Assembly: GCF_035917995.1 (NCBI RefSeq)
Contig: NZ_CP109131.1
Coordinates: 4,650,001-4,714,000 of the forward strand
Direction of reading: 5' to 3'
Source of the DNA: Streptosporangium sp. NBC_01755
GTDB taxonomy: Bacteria; Actinomycetota; Actinomycetes; Streptosporangiales; Streptosporangiaceae
DNA: 64,000 nucleotides
Shown here: positions 43,539 through 51,943 of the stretch, in pieces
Layout of the letters: each line of letters begins with the position of its first letter
Numbering within the stretch: the first letter of the stretch is position 1
Made by a program: the position numbers and the translations under genes
The notes under the pieces: model-generated
What the model was told of the DNA's origin: nothing
Database searches by the model: none
Seen by the model: the letters and a program-made list of their open reading frames with translations, nothing else

Positions 43539-44723
43539 ATGGCGCATGAAGTTGTTTCCCGAGTAGAGGAGATCGCCGGTCAGCTGGCCGCGGCCGCGGA
43601 CGAGACCGAGCGCCTGGGCAAGCTGTCCGATGAGAGTGTGAAGCTGATCCGCGAGACCGGAGTGATGCGGCTGCTGCAGCCGACCGACTTCGGGGGATAC
43701 GCGGCGCACCCCCGGGACTTCGCCGAGGCGGTGATGGCGGTGGCGAAGGCGTGCGGCTCAACGGGCTGGGTGTGCGGGGTCGGTGGAGTGCACCCGTGGG
43801 AGATGGCGTTGTGCGACCGCCGGCTGCAGGAGGAGGTGTGGGGCTCCGATCCGAACACGTGGATCGCTTCGCCGTACATGCCCAGCGGGGTGGCGACGCC
43901 GACCGACGGCGGGTACATCCTCAAGGGCCACTGGCAGTTCTCCTCGGGCACCGACCACTGCGACTGGATCTTCCTCGGCGCGCTGCTCGGAGACGCCGAG
44001 GGCAAGCCGGCGCAGCCGATGAAGGGAATGCACGTGGTGCTGCCCCGCTCCGACTACACGATCGTCGAGGACTCCTGGGACGTCATCGGACTGCGCGGGA
44101 CCGGCAGCAAGGACATCATCGTCGACGGCGCGTTCATCCCCGCCTACCGGACGATCGACGCCGCGGAGGTCGCCGAGGGCGAGGTCGCGGCCGAGCGGGC
44201 CGGCCGGACCGAGACGGTGTACAGGCTGCCGTTCTGGTCGATGTTCCCCCTGGGCATCACCGCCGCGGTGATCGGCATCTGCGAGGGCGTGCTCGCCACG
44301 CACCTGGACTACCAGCGGGACCGGGTGACGGCCTCCGGCGCAAAGGTGAAGGAAGACCCGCACACGCTGTACGCGATCTCCGAGGCCGCGTCCGACATCC
44401 AGTCCTCGCGGCTGCAACTGCTCGACGGCATCAGCCGGCTCTACGACCTCGCCGACTCCGGAAAGCCGATCACTTTCGCGGATCGGGCCGTGGTCCGGCG
44501 CAACCAGGTTCGCTGCGCGTGGCGGGCGGTGTCGGCGGTCGATGAGATCTTCGCGCGGTCCGGCGGCAACGCGGTGCGCCGCAACAACCCGATGCAGCGG
44601 TTCTGGCGCGACGCGCACGTCGGGTTGCAGCACGCCATCCACATTCCCGGCAACGCCTACCAGGCGACGGCACTGACCCAGATGGGTGTCGAGCCGCAGG
44701 GCGCGCTGCGCGCGCTGATCTGA
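43539..44723 (+). CDS. hsaA: HsaA-like flavin-dependent monooxygenase, copy 2
   Basis: This 394-residue protein starts at ATG 43539 behind GGAGG. It shares with copy 1 GSTGWVCGVGGVHPWEMA, GHWQFSSGTDHCDW, WDVIGLRGTGSKDIIVDG and the RNNPMQRFWRDAHVG end. HsaA hydroxylates the phenolic A ring (3-HSA) using FMNH2 or FADH2 from HsaB. Because it is in one operon with hsaC, this copy is the better candidate for the true HsaA; copy 1 may serve a modified substrate. Confidence 0.86.
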   Translation: MAHEVVSRVEEIAGQLAAAADETERLGKLSDESVKLIRETGVMRLLQPTDFGGYAAHPRDFAEAVMAVAKACGSTGWVCGVGGVHPWEMALCDRRLQEEVWGSDPNTWIASPYMPSGVATPTDGGYILKGHWQFSSGTDHCDWIFLGALLGDAEGKPAQPMKGMHVVLPRSDYTIVEDSWDVIGLRGTGSKDIIVDGAFIPAYRTIDAAEVAEGEVAAERAGRTETVYRLPFWSMFPLGITAAVIGICEGVLATHLDYQRDRVTASGAKVKEDPHTLYAISEAASDIQSSRLQLLDGISRLYDLADSGKPITFADRAVVRRNQVRCAWRAVSAVDEIFARSGGNAVRRNNPMQRFWRDAHVGLQHAIHIPGNAYQATALTQMGVEPQGALRALI

Positions 44724-44777
44724 TCCCCGCTCCGGACGATCTCGACCAACACCTCAATCGATTCAGGAGAGATGGGC

Positions 44778-45665
44778 ATGACCGACATCAGCTCGCTGGG
44801 TTACGTGCGCGTCCGAGCCACGGACCTGGACGCATGGCGCACGTTCGCCCTCGACACGATCGGATTCGCCGAAGGTACCGGGCCGGAATCCGACGCGCTG
44901 TACCTGCGCATGGACGAGCGGCACGCCCGCATCGTGCTGCTGCCCGGCGAGGAGGACCGGGTGGAGGCCGTCGGGTGGGAGGTCCGCGACCACCTGGCGC
45001 TGCGGCGCGTGCAGTCGGCCGTCGAGGCTGCCGGCATCGCGACGAAGCCGCTGTCGCTGGAGGACGCCGAGGCCCGCCGGATCGAGGCGGGGATCGCCTT
45101 CCAGAGCCCGGGTGGGACTCCACTGGAGGTCTTCCACGGTCCCGCACTGGACCACAGCCCGATCGCGACGAAGTTCGGCAACCGCTTCGTCGCCGGGCGG
45201 CTCGGCATGGGCCACGTGGTGGTGCCGGTGAGCGATCTGGAGGGCGACCACCGGTTCTACGCCGAAACCCTCGGTTTCCTGCCCCGCGGGGCGTACCGCC
45301 TTCCGGTGCCGCCCGAGTACGGCCCGATCCGGCTGCGGTTCATGGGCGTCAACGCCCGGCACCACAGCCTGGCGATCCTGCCGACCCCGGACCTCAAGGC
45401 GCCGGCGCTGGTGCACATCATGGTCGAGTGTGAAACCCTCGATGAGGTCGGCCGGGCACTCGACCGCGTCACGGCGGGCGGCTACCACCTCTCCTCGACG
45501 CTGGGCCGGCACACCAACGACAAGATGGTCTCCTTCTACGTGCGCACCCCCGGCCGTTGGGACCTTGAGGTCGGCTGCGAGGGCATGCTCGTCGACGAGA
45601 CCTCCTACACCGCCGAGGAGATCACCGCCGACAGCTACTGGGGTCACAAGTGGGACCGGACCTGA
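44778..45665 (+). CDS. hsaC: Extradiol ring-cleavage dioxygenase, HsaC type
   Basis: This 295-residue type I extradiol dioxygenase is built of two glyoxalase-like modules. The Fe(II) ligands are visible in the second: His in LGMGHVVVPV, His in ARHHSLAIL and Glu in WDLEVG. HsaC cleaves the catechol 3,4-DHSA next to the hydroxyls; biphenyl-diol dioxygenases (BphC) share the fold. ATG 44778 has AGGAG at 8 nt; ATG 44772 is too close to it. The gene follows hsaA copy 2 by 54 bases, in one operon. Confidence 0.9.
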   Translation: MTDISSLGYVRVRATDLDAWRTFALDTIGFAEGTGPESDALYLRMDERHARIVLLPGEEDRVEAVGWEVRDHLALRRVQSAVEAAGIATKPLSLEDAEARRIEAGIAFQSPGGTPLEVFHGPALDHSPIATKFGNRFVAGRLGMGHVVVPVSDLEGDHRFYAETLGFLPRGAYRLPVPPEYGPIRLRFMGVNARHHSLAILPTPDLKAPALVHIMVECETLDEVGRALDRVTAGGYHLSSTLGRHTNDKMVSFYVRTPGRWDLEVGCEGMLVDETSYTAEEITADSYWGHKWDRT

Positions 45666-46163
45666 CCACTCGTCCGCCCGGCGGGCGCGCCCCGGACAGG
45701 GATCCGAACCGCCTCGGGAGAGTCTGATGGATCCGGACAGTCGGCTGACGCTGCGGCGTTGAAGACACAGTCGGTGAGAGAAGGCCCGCTGACGTAGGAG
45801 AGCGAGCGGATTCCGACGGCATCGCGGTCCGCGGACTGTGGTGCCGTTCTCGCGGTCCGCGGGTTGTGGTGCCGTTCTCGCGGTCCGCGGACTGCGGTGC
45901 CGTTCTTGCGGCGCACCTCGCCGTACTCCTCGTCCACGATCAGCCCACCGACCGAAGACGTCGCCGAGGGCGGACTTACGGCGTACCTCGACGAGCGGGT
46001 GTGTGCTCGACACGCCCGCGCCCGGTAGCGCGAGGTACGTGCGCCGGGGGAGCGGGAAACAGGCGCCGGCGGCGGCCGGGGGTTCGGCCGCCGCCGGTCG
46101 ACCCGATCAGGCCGAAGGCGCGGGCGGTGAAGTGAAGCGGTGCCCCCAGAACGCGCCTTCTGT
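45666..46163. other. Convergent gap with 28-bp repeats
   Basis: There are 498 bases between hsaC and the convergent hydrolase gene. Three 28-bp units at 45824, 45852 and 45880 (GCGGTCCGCGGACTGTGGTG core) are clear. On the minus strand 45905-46030 there are protein-like fragments in shifted frames (THPLVEVRRKSALGDVF; SVGGLIVDEEYGEVRRK), possibly a decayed gene end. No intact gene was seen. Confidence 0.55.
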
Positions 46164-47000
46164 TCAGGCTGCGGTGAAGAAGTCGCGGACCAGCGCCTCG
46201 AACGCCGCCTTGCGCTCCACCTGGGCCCAGTGGCCACAGTTGGAGAAGACGTACAGGTCGGCGTTGGGCATGCGCCGGGTGGCGAAGAAGGCGCCCTCCA
46301 GCGGCAGCATCCGATCGTCACGGCCCCAGGTGACAAGCGTGCGGTGGTGGATCTGCCCGGTTCGCGTCCACATCGGACCGTGGACGGACGGGATGGCGAG
46401 GCTGCCGAAGATGTTGCGCATCCGGTCGATCGCGCCGGGCGCGAGTGCGCGGTCGGTGCGTTCCTGGATCAACTCGTCGGACACGCCGGCCGGATCGGAG
46501 ACCATGGTGTCCACCCACGCCCGCATGGCGGCCGGGGAGGGAGAGGCGACGAAATCGAACAGCCGTCGAGCCCCTTCCGACCTCGGCGGGGCGAAGATCT
46601 CGGCCGCGATCCCGCCGGGGCCCATCATGAGCATCCGATCGACCCGGTCGGGGTAGGCGAACGCGGTCTCCAGCGCGACGAAGCCTCCCATCGAGTTGCC
46701 GACCAGATGGGCCTTGGCGATGCCCAGGTCGTCGAGCAGGGAGATGACGGCGTCGGCCGCGTGCTCCGGATACGGGCGGGTATAGGGCACTTCGGGACTG
46801 TCACCGAAACCGGGCATGTCAATGACGATCGTCCGAAACGTCTCAGCGAGAGGTGCCAGATTGGCGGCGAAGTTCGACATGCCGGAGACGCCGGGGCCCG
46901 AACCGTGCAGCATGACCACCACGGGTCCGGTGCCGGCCTCGCGGTAGGTCAGTTCGTAGGTGCCACGGCTCACCTTTGGTGCGATCTCGACTGTCGTCAT
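46164..47000 (-). CDS. C-C bond hydrolase of the meta-cleavage class, copy 2
   Basis: This 278-residue alpha/beta hydrolase is closely similar in layout to the HsaD-like protein at 29469. It has VVMLHGSGPGVSGMSNFAAN, nucleophile GNSMGG, WGRDDRMLP and CGHWAQVE. ATG 47000 was chosen; the in-frame extension to 47123 is basic and unlike relatives. Being next to hsaC, it may be the true HsaD for the ring-cleavage product. Two TCCC boxes lie upstream. Confidence 0.82.
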   Translation of the reverse strand: MTTVEIAPKVSRGTYELTYREAGTGPVVVMLHGSGPGVSGMSNFAANLAPLAETFRTIVIDMPGFGDSPEVPYTRPYPEHAADAVISLLDDLGIAKAHLVGNSMGGFVALETAFAYPDRVDRMLMMGPGGIAAEIFAPPRSEGARRLFDFVASPSPAAMRAWVDTMVSDPAGVSDELIQERTDRALAPGAIDRMRNIFGSLAIPSVHGPMWTRTGQIHHRTLVTWGRDDRMLPLEGAFFATRRMPNADLYVFSNCGHWAQVERKAAFEALVRDFFTAA

Positions 47001-47117
47001 CGGTGGTTTCCACCTTCTCTTCGATGAGGAACCCCGCAGGGACACCCGCGGATGCGACGCTCGGTCGCCGCTGGGTCGTGATGCTAGGTATTTCGCTGAG
47101 AAGGCGGCCATTACTCC

Positions 47118-47132
47118 TCCCACTCACCGGGA
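47118..47132 (-). promoter_or_regulatory. TCCC box G (hydrolase copy-2 promoter)
   Basis: TCCCACTCACCGGGA matches the palindrome at 13 of 15. Read leftward, TAGCAT begins 46 nt from its first base (47086); the leader to ATG 47000 would be about 74 nt. Confidence 0.63.
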
Positions 47133-47222
47133 GATCTCGCGAGGAGCTCGACGACCGGCTCATCGGGGTTCCAAAGCCAATCCGTTCACCAGGAGCACGA
47201 ATGGGAGGTCTCGATTTCCGCC

Positions 47223-47237
47223 TCCCACTCACCGGAA
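47223..47237 (+). promoter_or_regulatory. TCCC box H
   Basis: TCCCACTCACCGGAA matches at 12 of 15 and nearly repeats box G. TAGTGT begins 45 nt from its first base on the + strand (47268), pointing toward TetR gene 2, about 190 nt ahead. Confidence 0.5.
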
Positions 47238-47392
47238 CCCACACCTGTATTACCCGCCACTGCTTCGTAGTGTTCCTCGCACAACGCAACCTCATCCAGA
47301 AGGAGTGCCGCACCGAAGACCTCGGCCAGTCCCTCGGTCTCGAACCCGTGATCGCTCACCGTCACCATCCCTCACCTCGGCCACTCCGGCGA

Positions 47393-47415
47393 TTCAGATG
47401 TTTCTAACATCTGAA
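47393..47415 (+). promoter_or_regulatory. Perfect palindromic operator of TetR gene 2
   Basis: TTCAGATGTT (47393-47402) and AACATCTGAA (47406-47415) are exact inverted complements around TCT. The site overlaps the -35 position relative to TATCCT at 47425, the classical arrangement for TetR autorepression. Confidence 0.82.
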
Positions 47416-47460
47416 TTTTGAGAGTATCCTGATATCGGCGCTCTAGGGAAAGGAATTGCG

Positions 47461-48579
47461 ATGGTTCGACTGACTCGGGTGCAGCAGCAGGAGCGCACTC
47501 GGGCGTCCGTGCTGGCGGCGGCGAGGGAGGAGTTCACCGAGCACGGCTACGCCTTGGCCAAGGTTGATCGGATCGCCGAGCGGGCCGAACTGACCCGCGG
47601 GGCGGTGTACTCGAACTTCCCGAGCAAGCGCGCGCTGTATCTGGCGGTGCTGATCGACATGGTGGAGAACGCCGGCACGGGTGAGCCGCCGGTGCCGCCG
47701 GTGCCGTCGGTGTCGTCGGCCGACGCGCTGGGCGTGTTCGCCCGGGCCTGGCTTGAACGGCTGCCCTTGGTCGACGACACGGCCTCGGGAGGGCGGCTGC
47801 ACCTGCGCTCGCTGGTCGGCGTCCTCGATGACGAGCACGGGCGCACGGTGCTGGCGCAGGTCGTCCGGCTGGAGGCGTTGCTGCTCGCCATCGCGCTGGA
47901 ATCGTGCGAACCGGCCCATGCGACGCCGGTACGGCGCGTACGGCTGGCTGAGCTGGTGCTGACGCTGCTGGACGGTTCGGGTCACCTGGCTGAGACCGCA
48001 CCGGGATTCGGTGACCCTTTCGACCTGGCGCGTGCGTGTGAGCATCTGGCCGGGATCGATCTCGCTGACACCTGGACGCCGCCGTATCTGCCCTATGTCG
48101 CTCCGGCGCGACCGTGTGGGGACGCGTGGGATCCGCCCACGGGACTCGCGGATCGGATCAGCGGGGATCAGGTCGACTTCGGCGCCGATGGGCTGATCGC
48201 GGTGCTGGGGGCCGGCCGCCTTGCCGCCGCCGAGGAAGCCGTCCGTTCCGCTCGGCCCGGCGAGCAGGTGACGGTGGTCGTCGTCGCGAATGATGCCGCC
48301 GAGACGGGCCGCCTCGTACGGCTCAGGATCACCGACCTCATCGGCTGCCTGCGGCGGGTGTTCGCTCCCGAGGTCTGGCGGTGCGTTCGGCTGGTCCTCG
48401 ATGATGAAGCCCTGACGGCGTCGGCGATCGGCCTGACGGACCTCGACGACGAGACAGAGGCCGCGGTACGCGTCCAGGGTGGTGCGATCGTCGCCCGAGC
48501 CCACGGGCGAGGCGCCGCGTACGCGGCATCGACCGCCGGCGCTTCGAACGGCACGCGGCCGCGGAGTGCCCGGACATGA
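47461..48579 (+). CDS. Long TetR-family regulator 2
   Basis: This 372-residue protein is much longer than the usual 190-220 residues. Residues about 8-62 are a TetR HTH (LAKVDRIAERAELTRGAVYSNFPSKRALYLAV). The usual ligand domain runs to about 230, and an additional domain of 140 residues follows (DGLIAVLGAGRLAAAEEAVRSARPGEQVTVVVVANDA ...). The extra domain is not recognised. The stop overlaps the next start (ATGA), so it is coupled to the winged-helix and PPDK-like genes, which it probably controls from the palindrome at 47393. Confidence 0.85.
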   Translation: MVRLTRVQQQERTRASVLAAAREEFTEHGYALAKVDRIAERAELTRGAVYSNFPSKRALYLAVLIDMVENAGTGEPPVPPVPSVSSADALGVFARAWLERLPLVDDTASGGRLHLRSLVGVLDDEHGRTVLAQVVRLEALLLAIALESCEPAHATPVRRVRLAELVLTLLDGSGHLAETAPGFGDPFDLARACEHLAGIDLADTWTPPYLPYVAPARPCGDAWDPPTGLADRISGDQVDFGADGLIAVLGAGRLAAAEEAVRSARPGEQVTVVVVANDAAETGRLVRLRITDLIGCLRRVFAPEVWRCVRLVLDDEALTASAIGLTDLDDETEAAVRVQGGAIVARAHGRGAAYAASTAGASNGTRPRSART

Positions 48580-49220
48580 CCCGACCCGAGCTTCCTGCGA
48601 CCGACACCGGCCTGCTGGTCCTCCATGCCCTGCGCTGCGGCGGCGGTGCCGGCGGCGGTGCCGGCCTCGCTCGCCTGGCCAAGGCCACGGGTCTCGGTGA
48701 ATCCGACGTCGAGTCCGAGCTGATCGATCTCGCGGTCGCCGGTCTCGTCACGCATATGGCCGGCGACTTCGGCGGGTGGAGTCTGTCGGACACCGGCCGT
48801 GCCGTAGATGCCGAACGGATCACCGACGAGCTGGAGTCGGCCGGTGCTCGCGCCGCCGTGACAGCGGCGTTCGACGGCTTTCTCGTGCTCAACCCGGAAC
48901 TGCTCGACCTCTGCACGGCATGGCAACTCCGATCCATCGACGGTGCCATGACCGCCAACGACCACGGAGATCCCTCCTACGACGCCCGCGTCCTCGCCCG
49001 ATTCGTCGAGTTCGACCAGCGTGCCGCCGTTGTCGGCGCCGAGCTGTCCGCGGCATTGCCTCGATTCGGCCGCTACCGGACCCGCCTCACCGAAGCCCTC
49101 GATCGCGCCACCGCCGGCGCGTTGGAGTACGTGGCCGACAACACCGCGTCGTACCACATCGTGTGGTTCGAGCTTCACGAAGACCTGCTCGCCACACTCG
49201 GGATCCCCCGATGGGGATGA
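48576..49220 (+). CDS. Winged-helix regulator-like protein
   Basis: This 214-residue protein is predicted to have an N-terminal wHTH (LARLAKATGLGESDVESELIDLAVAGLVTHM, then a GWSLSDTGRAVD wing). A helical domain follows, with conserved-looking LNPELLDLCTAWQLRSIDGAMTANDH. I do not know its target. It overlaps both neighbours by 4 nt, tying it to the long TetR protein and the PPDK-like protein; the three probably act together. Confidence 0.75.
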   Translation: MTRPELPATDTGLLVLHALRCGGGAGGGAGLARLAKATGLGESDVESELIDLAVAGLVTHMAGDFGGWSLSDTGRAVDAERITDELESAGARAAVTAAFDGFLVLNPELLDLCTAWQLRSIDGAMTANDHGDPSYDARVLARFVEFDQRAAVVGAELSAALPRFGRYRTRLTEALDRATAGALEYVADNTASYHIVWFELHEDLLATLGIPRWG

Positions 49221-50848
49221 GATGGATTCGCCGGCTCTCCACGCAGGTCGAGGAGACAGCGGAGATGCTGGGCGGCAAGGCCCACGGCCTCCTGGTCCTC
49301 CAGCGTCTCGGGTTGCGGGTGCCCGCCGGGTTCGTCGTCACCACGGAGGCATGTCGCGCGTTCCTGCGTGACGGGAGTCTTCCCGACGGACTCGACGACG
49401 AACTCGCGACGGCCATCACCGACCTCGAAGCCTCCACCGGACGCCATTTCGGGGGATCACAGGTGCCGTTGGCGGTGTCCGTTCGCTCCGGGGCCGCCGT
49501 GTCGATGCCCGGCATGATGAACACGATCCTCAACCTCGGCCTCACCACCGGAGCCACAGCCGGGCTGGCGGCCGAGACGGGCGACTCGCGGTTCGCGCTG
49601 AATTCGCGGCTGCGGTTCTTGTCCGGCTTCGCCGCTGCGATCGCCAACCTGGACGTGGACGGCGTGGGGACCGTCCTCAGCGGAGCCCCGGGGCAAGGAA
49701 CCGGCGACGAGGAGGCACACATCACCAGCGCGATCGGAGCGGTCGAGAACCTCATCCGGCAACGAGGTGGCCGGCCGATTCCGGACGACGCGACCCGGCA
49801 GCTGGAGCTGGCGGTCAAGGCCGTGTTCTCGTCCTGGGACACACCGCGCGCACGAACCTACCGCGAACTGCATGACGTCCCGCACAACCTCGGCACAGCC
49901 GCGATCGTACAGACGATGGTGTTCGGGAACCGCGATGACCACAGCGGCACCGGAGTCGCGTTCAGCCGCGACCCCAACACCGGGGAGAACGTCCCGTTCG
50001 GCGAGGTCCTGTTCGGACACCAAGGCGAAGACGTCGTCTCCGGCAGATCACTGACCCGGCCCCTGCACGAACTCGCCGGCCGAGAACCGGCAGTGTGGGT
50101 CGGCCTCCTCGATGCCCTGAGCCGGGTCGAGGGGCACTACCGCGACGCGTGCTACGTCGAGTTCACCTTCCAGGCCGGGGAGCTGTGGATTCTGCAGGTC
50201 CGGCCCGGCCGGTTCGTCGGGGGTGCCGCCGTCCGCGTTGCGACCGACCTCGCCGACGAGCGTGTGATCGGGCGTCACGAAGCGCTGCTCAGGATCTCAC
50301 CGCGGCATCTCCAGCACGTCCGCACACCCCGGATAGCGACCACCGAGAAGGTCGACATCCTGGCCCGAGGGCTGGGCGCCTGTCCCGGTGTCGCGGTCGG
50401 CAAGGTGGCGACCACGGCCGACGGAGCAGTGCGCATGGCCGCGGACGGCCCGGTCATCCTGGTACGGCCGGAGACCTCCCCGCACGACATGCGCGGCCTG
50501 GCGGTTGCCGCCGGAATCGTCACCGCCCGTGGCGGGCCGGCCAGCCACGCCGCGGTCGTCGCACGAGCGATGGGAAAGCCCGCCGTCGTGGGGATCACCG
50601 ACCTCACCGTTGACGTCGCCGACGCCTCGGTGAGAGCCGGTGGACGCACCATCGGTGAAGGCACCCTCGTCACCATCGACGGGACCGGTGGCGAAGTCGC
50701 CCTCGGCAGCCCCCGTATCGTCACGACCACAGCCGACGTCCACCTGCATCGACTACTCGAATGGGCCGACGACGTATCGGGCGACCGTTCCGAACGCGAT
50801 GAAGCCCAGCGCCTCGGTGCCGCCCATGCCGTACTTCGTCACGGCTAG
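49217..50848 (+). CDS. Truncated pyruvate phosphate dikinase-like protein
   Basis: This 543-residue protein contains the N-terminal nucleotide-binding domain (LGGKAHGLLVLQRLGLRVPAGFVVTTEA, VSVRSGAAVSMPGMMNTILN, SRDPNTGENVPFGEVLFGHQGEDVVSG) and the phospho-histidine swivel domain (TARGGPASHAAVVARAMGKP, His intact). It ends there, without the C-terminal TIM barrel that binds PEP/pyruvate. It therefore cannot be a complete dikinase unless a partner supplies that domain. M. tuberculosis Rv1127c, which I recall as a similarly short PpdK in a propionate/cholesterol-related locus, is a parallel. ATG 49217 overlaps the previous stop. Confidence 0.83.
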   Translation: MRWIRRLSTQVEETAEMLGGKAHGLLVLQRLGLRVPAGFVVTTEACRAFLRDGSLPDGLDDELATAITDLEASTGRHFGGSQVPLAVSVRSGAAVSMPGMMNTILNLGLTTGATAGLAAETGDSRFALNSRLRFLSGFAAAIANLDVDGVGTVLSGAPGQGTGDEEAHITSAIGAVENLIRQRGGRPIPDDATRQLELAVKAVFSSWDTPRARTYRELHDVPHNLGTAAIVQTMVFGNRDDHSGTGVAFSRDPNTGENVPFGEVLFGHQGEDVVSGRSLTRPLHELAGREPAVWVGLLDALSRVEGHYRDACYVEFTFQAGELWILQVRPGRFVGGAAVRVATDLADERVIGRHEALLRISPRHLQHVRTPRIATTEKVDILARGLGACPGVAVGKVATTADGAVRMAADGPVILVRPETSPHDMRGLAVAAGIVTARGGPASHAAVVARAMGKPAVVGITDLTVDVADASVRAGGRTIGEGTLVTIDGTGGEVALGSPRIVTTTADVHLHRLLEWADDVSGDRSERDEAQRLGAAHAVLRHG

Positions 50849-50920
50849 ACCGCTCCGGCTGGTCGGCCTGACGCGCGAGCGCATCCGCCAGCTGGATCGT
50901 CACGGCTGGACCGCTCCGGC
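50837..50920 (+). repeat. 23-bp direct repeat over the PPDK-like stop
   Basis: CGTCACGGCTAGACCGCTCC and three more bases at 50837-50859 recur at 50898-50920 with one change (TAG to TGG). The first copy contains the TAG stop of the PPDK-like gene. Confidence 0.85.
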
Positions 50921-50957
50921 GCGCCGGTCCGGCCTTGCGTGGCGACCACACCGCCAC

Positions 50958-51545
50958 TCATGGCCGCGCGCCGGGCCCGAACCCCGTCCAACGCAGGTCA
51001 GGCGGGAGGTGACCCATGTCGTTGTACAACAACACCGTCGGTGCTACACCGTCGCGATACTCGATCGCCGTCAGCGCCGTGTTTCCGCAGTTCAGCCCCA
51101 GCCACCGCGCCGGTGGTGCGTCGAGGGCGTGCCGCACCAGCCAGGCCACCGGATAGGCATGGGTGACCAGGACCTCGTGGGTCTCGGTTTCGGCGGGGCG
51201 CGCGAACCTGTCGATCAGTGCATCCGCAAGGCCTGCGCCCGCAGCGGCTTCCGCGGCGTCGTACCCATCGAAGAACCCCGCCCACGCGGGGGGCATCTCG
51301 TTCGGCACATGCGGCACGTGGTCAACCAGCTCGGCCGCTTCCCGCACGGCGGCGCCCGGCAGGTGCTTACCCACGATCTGGGCAGACCGCACTGCCCGGG
51401 GAAGGGGCGAATGCCACACGGCATCGACCGGCAGGTCGGCCAGGCGCTCCCCGGCCAGTTCCGACTGCCGCTGCCCAACATCGGTCAACTCGCCGAACGG
51501 GTCCGCCGCGCCGTGCCTCATCACGTACAAGTGCCGAGTCGCCAT
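50958..51545 (-). CDS. Histidine phosphatase family protein
   Basis: This 195-residue protein of the phosphoglycerate-mutase-like phosphatase superfamily has the catalytic RHG motif in LYVMRHGAAD, the second Arg in HSPLPRAVRSAQI, and the C-terminal catalytic His in VLVTHAYPV. The substrate is unknown. It is convergent with the PPDK-like operon, 109 bases away. Confidence 0.9.
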   Translation of the reverse strand: MATRHLYVMRHGAADPFGELTDVGQRQSELAGERLADLPVDAVWHSPLPRAVRSAQIVGKHLPGAAVREAAELVDHVPHVPNEMPPAWAGFFDGYDAAEAAAGAGLADALIDRFARPAETETHEVLVTHAYPVAWLVRHALDAPPARWLGLNCGNTALTAIEYRDGVAPTVLLYNDMGHLPPDLRWTGFGPGARP

Positions 51546-51943
51546 TGTCAGACCCCGGGCCTAATCCGCGCCGCATACCGAGCGCGGTGGCCGGATCCTC
51601 GTGCGGCTCCATCCATACCGCGTGGAAAGAGCCGACGCTCGTCCCCGCCATCCGGTGCTGGCTTGCCCGGAAAGTTCGAGCACACCGCACTCCGAGTCAG
51701 CCGAGCACTCCGAGTCAGCCGAACCATCCCTGCTCCTTCCCCAGGCAACCCAAATTAGGATATTCACAAAATCCAAATGGTCACAACATTTGAGTAGGCG
51801 AGAGATGAAGGAGGCCGCATCGAGTTACACCGTTAACTACTGGACACACCCGCGCCCGAATCCACTGAGCGAGTACAGGTAGTTGCGGGCCGCGGCCATC
51901 ACCGGGCCCGGGCCGCTGAAGTGGGCACTCGGGGGACCTCGCG
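51546..51943. other. Gap with A/T-richer promoter-like stretch
   Basis: There are 398 bases without a supported gene. 51748-51800 is unusually A/T-rich (AAATTAGGATATTCACAAAA) and followed at 51804 by a 25-codon frame that begins ATG AAG GAG GCC. That frame has no recognisable product. Confidence 0.4.

Larger units (their letters stand above)
47001..47460. other. Divergent region between hydrolase copy 2 and TetR gene 2
   Basis: There are 460 bases with boxes G and H, their -10-like hexamers, the 23-bp palindrome at 47393 and the TetR promoter. No gene is supported. Confidence 0.55.

Noticed and set aside
47185-47421. Plus-strand frame before TetR gene 2
   Set aside because: It spans promoter elements and the palindrome and shows no domain.
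51804-51881. 25-codon frame starting MKEAASSYT
   Set aside because: It is short, unsupported by homology that I can recall, and lies in an A/T-rich promoter-like stretch.
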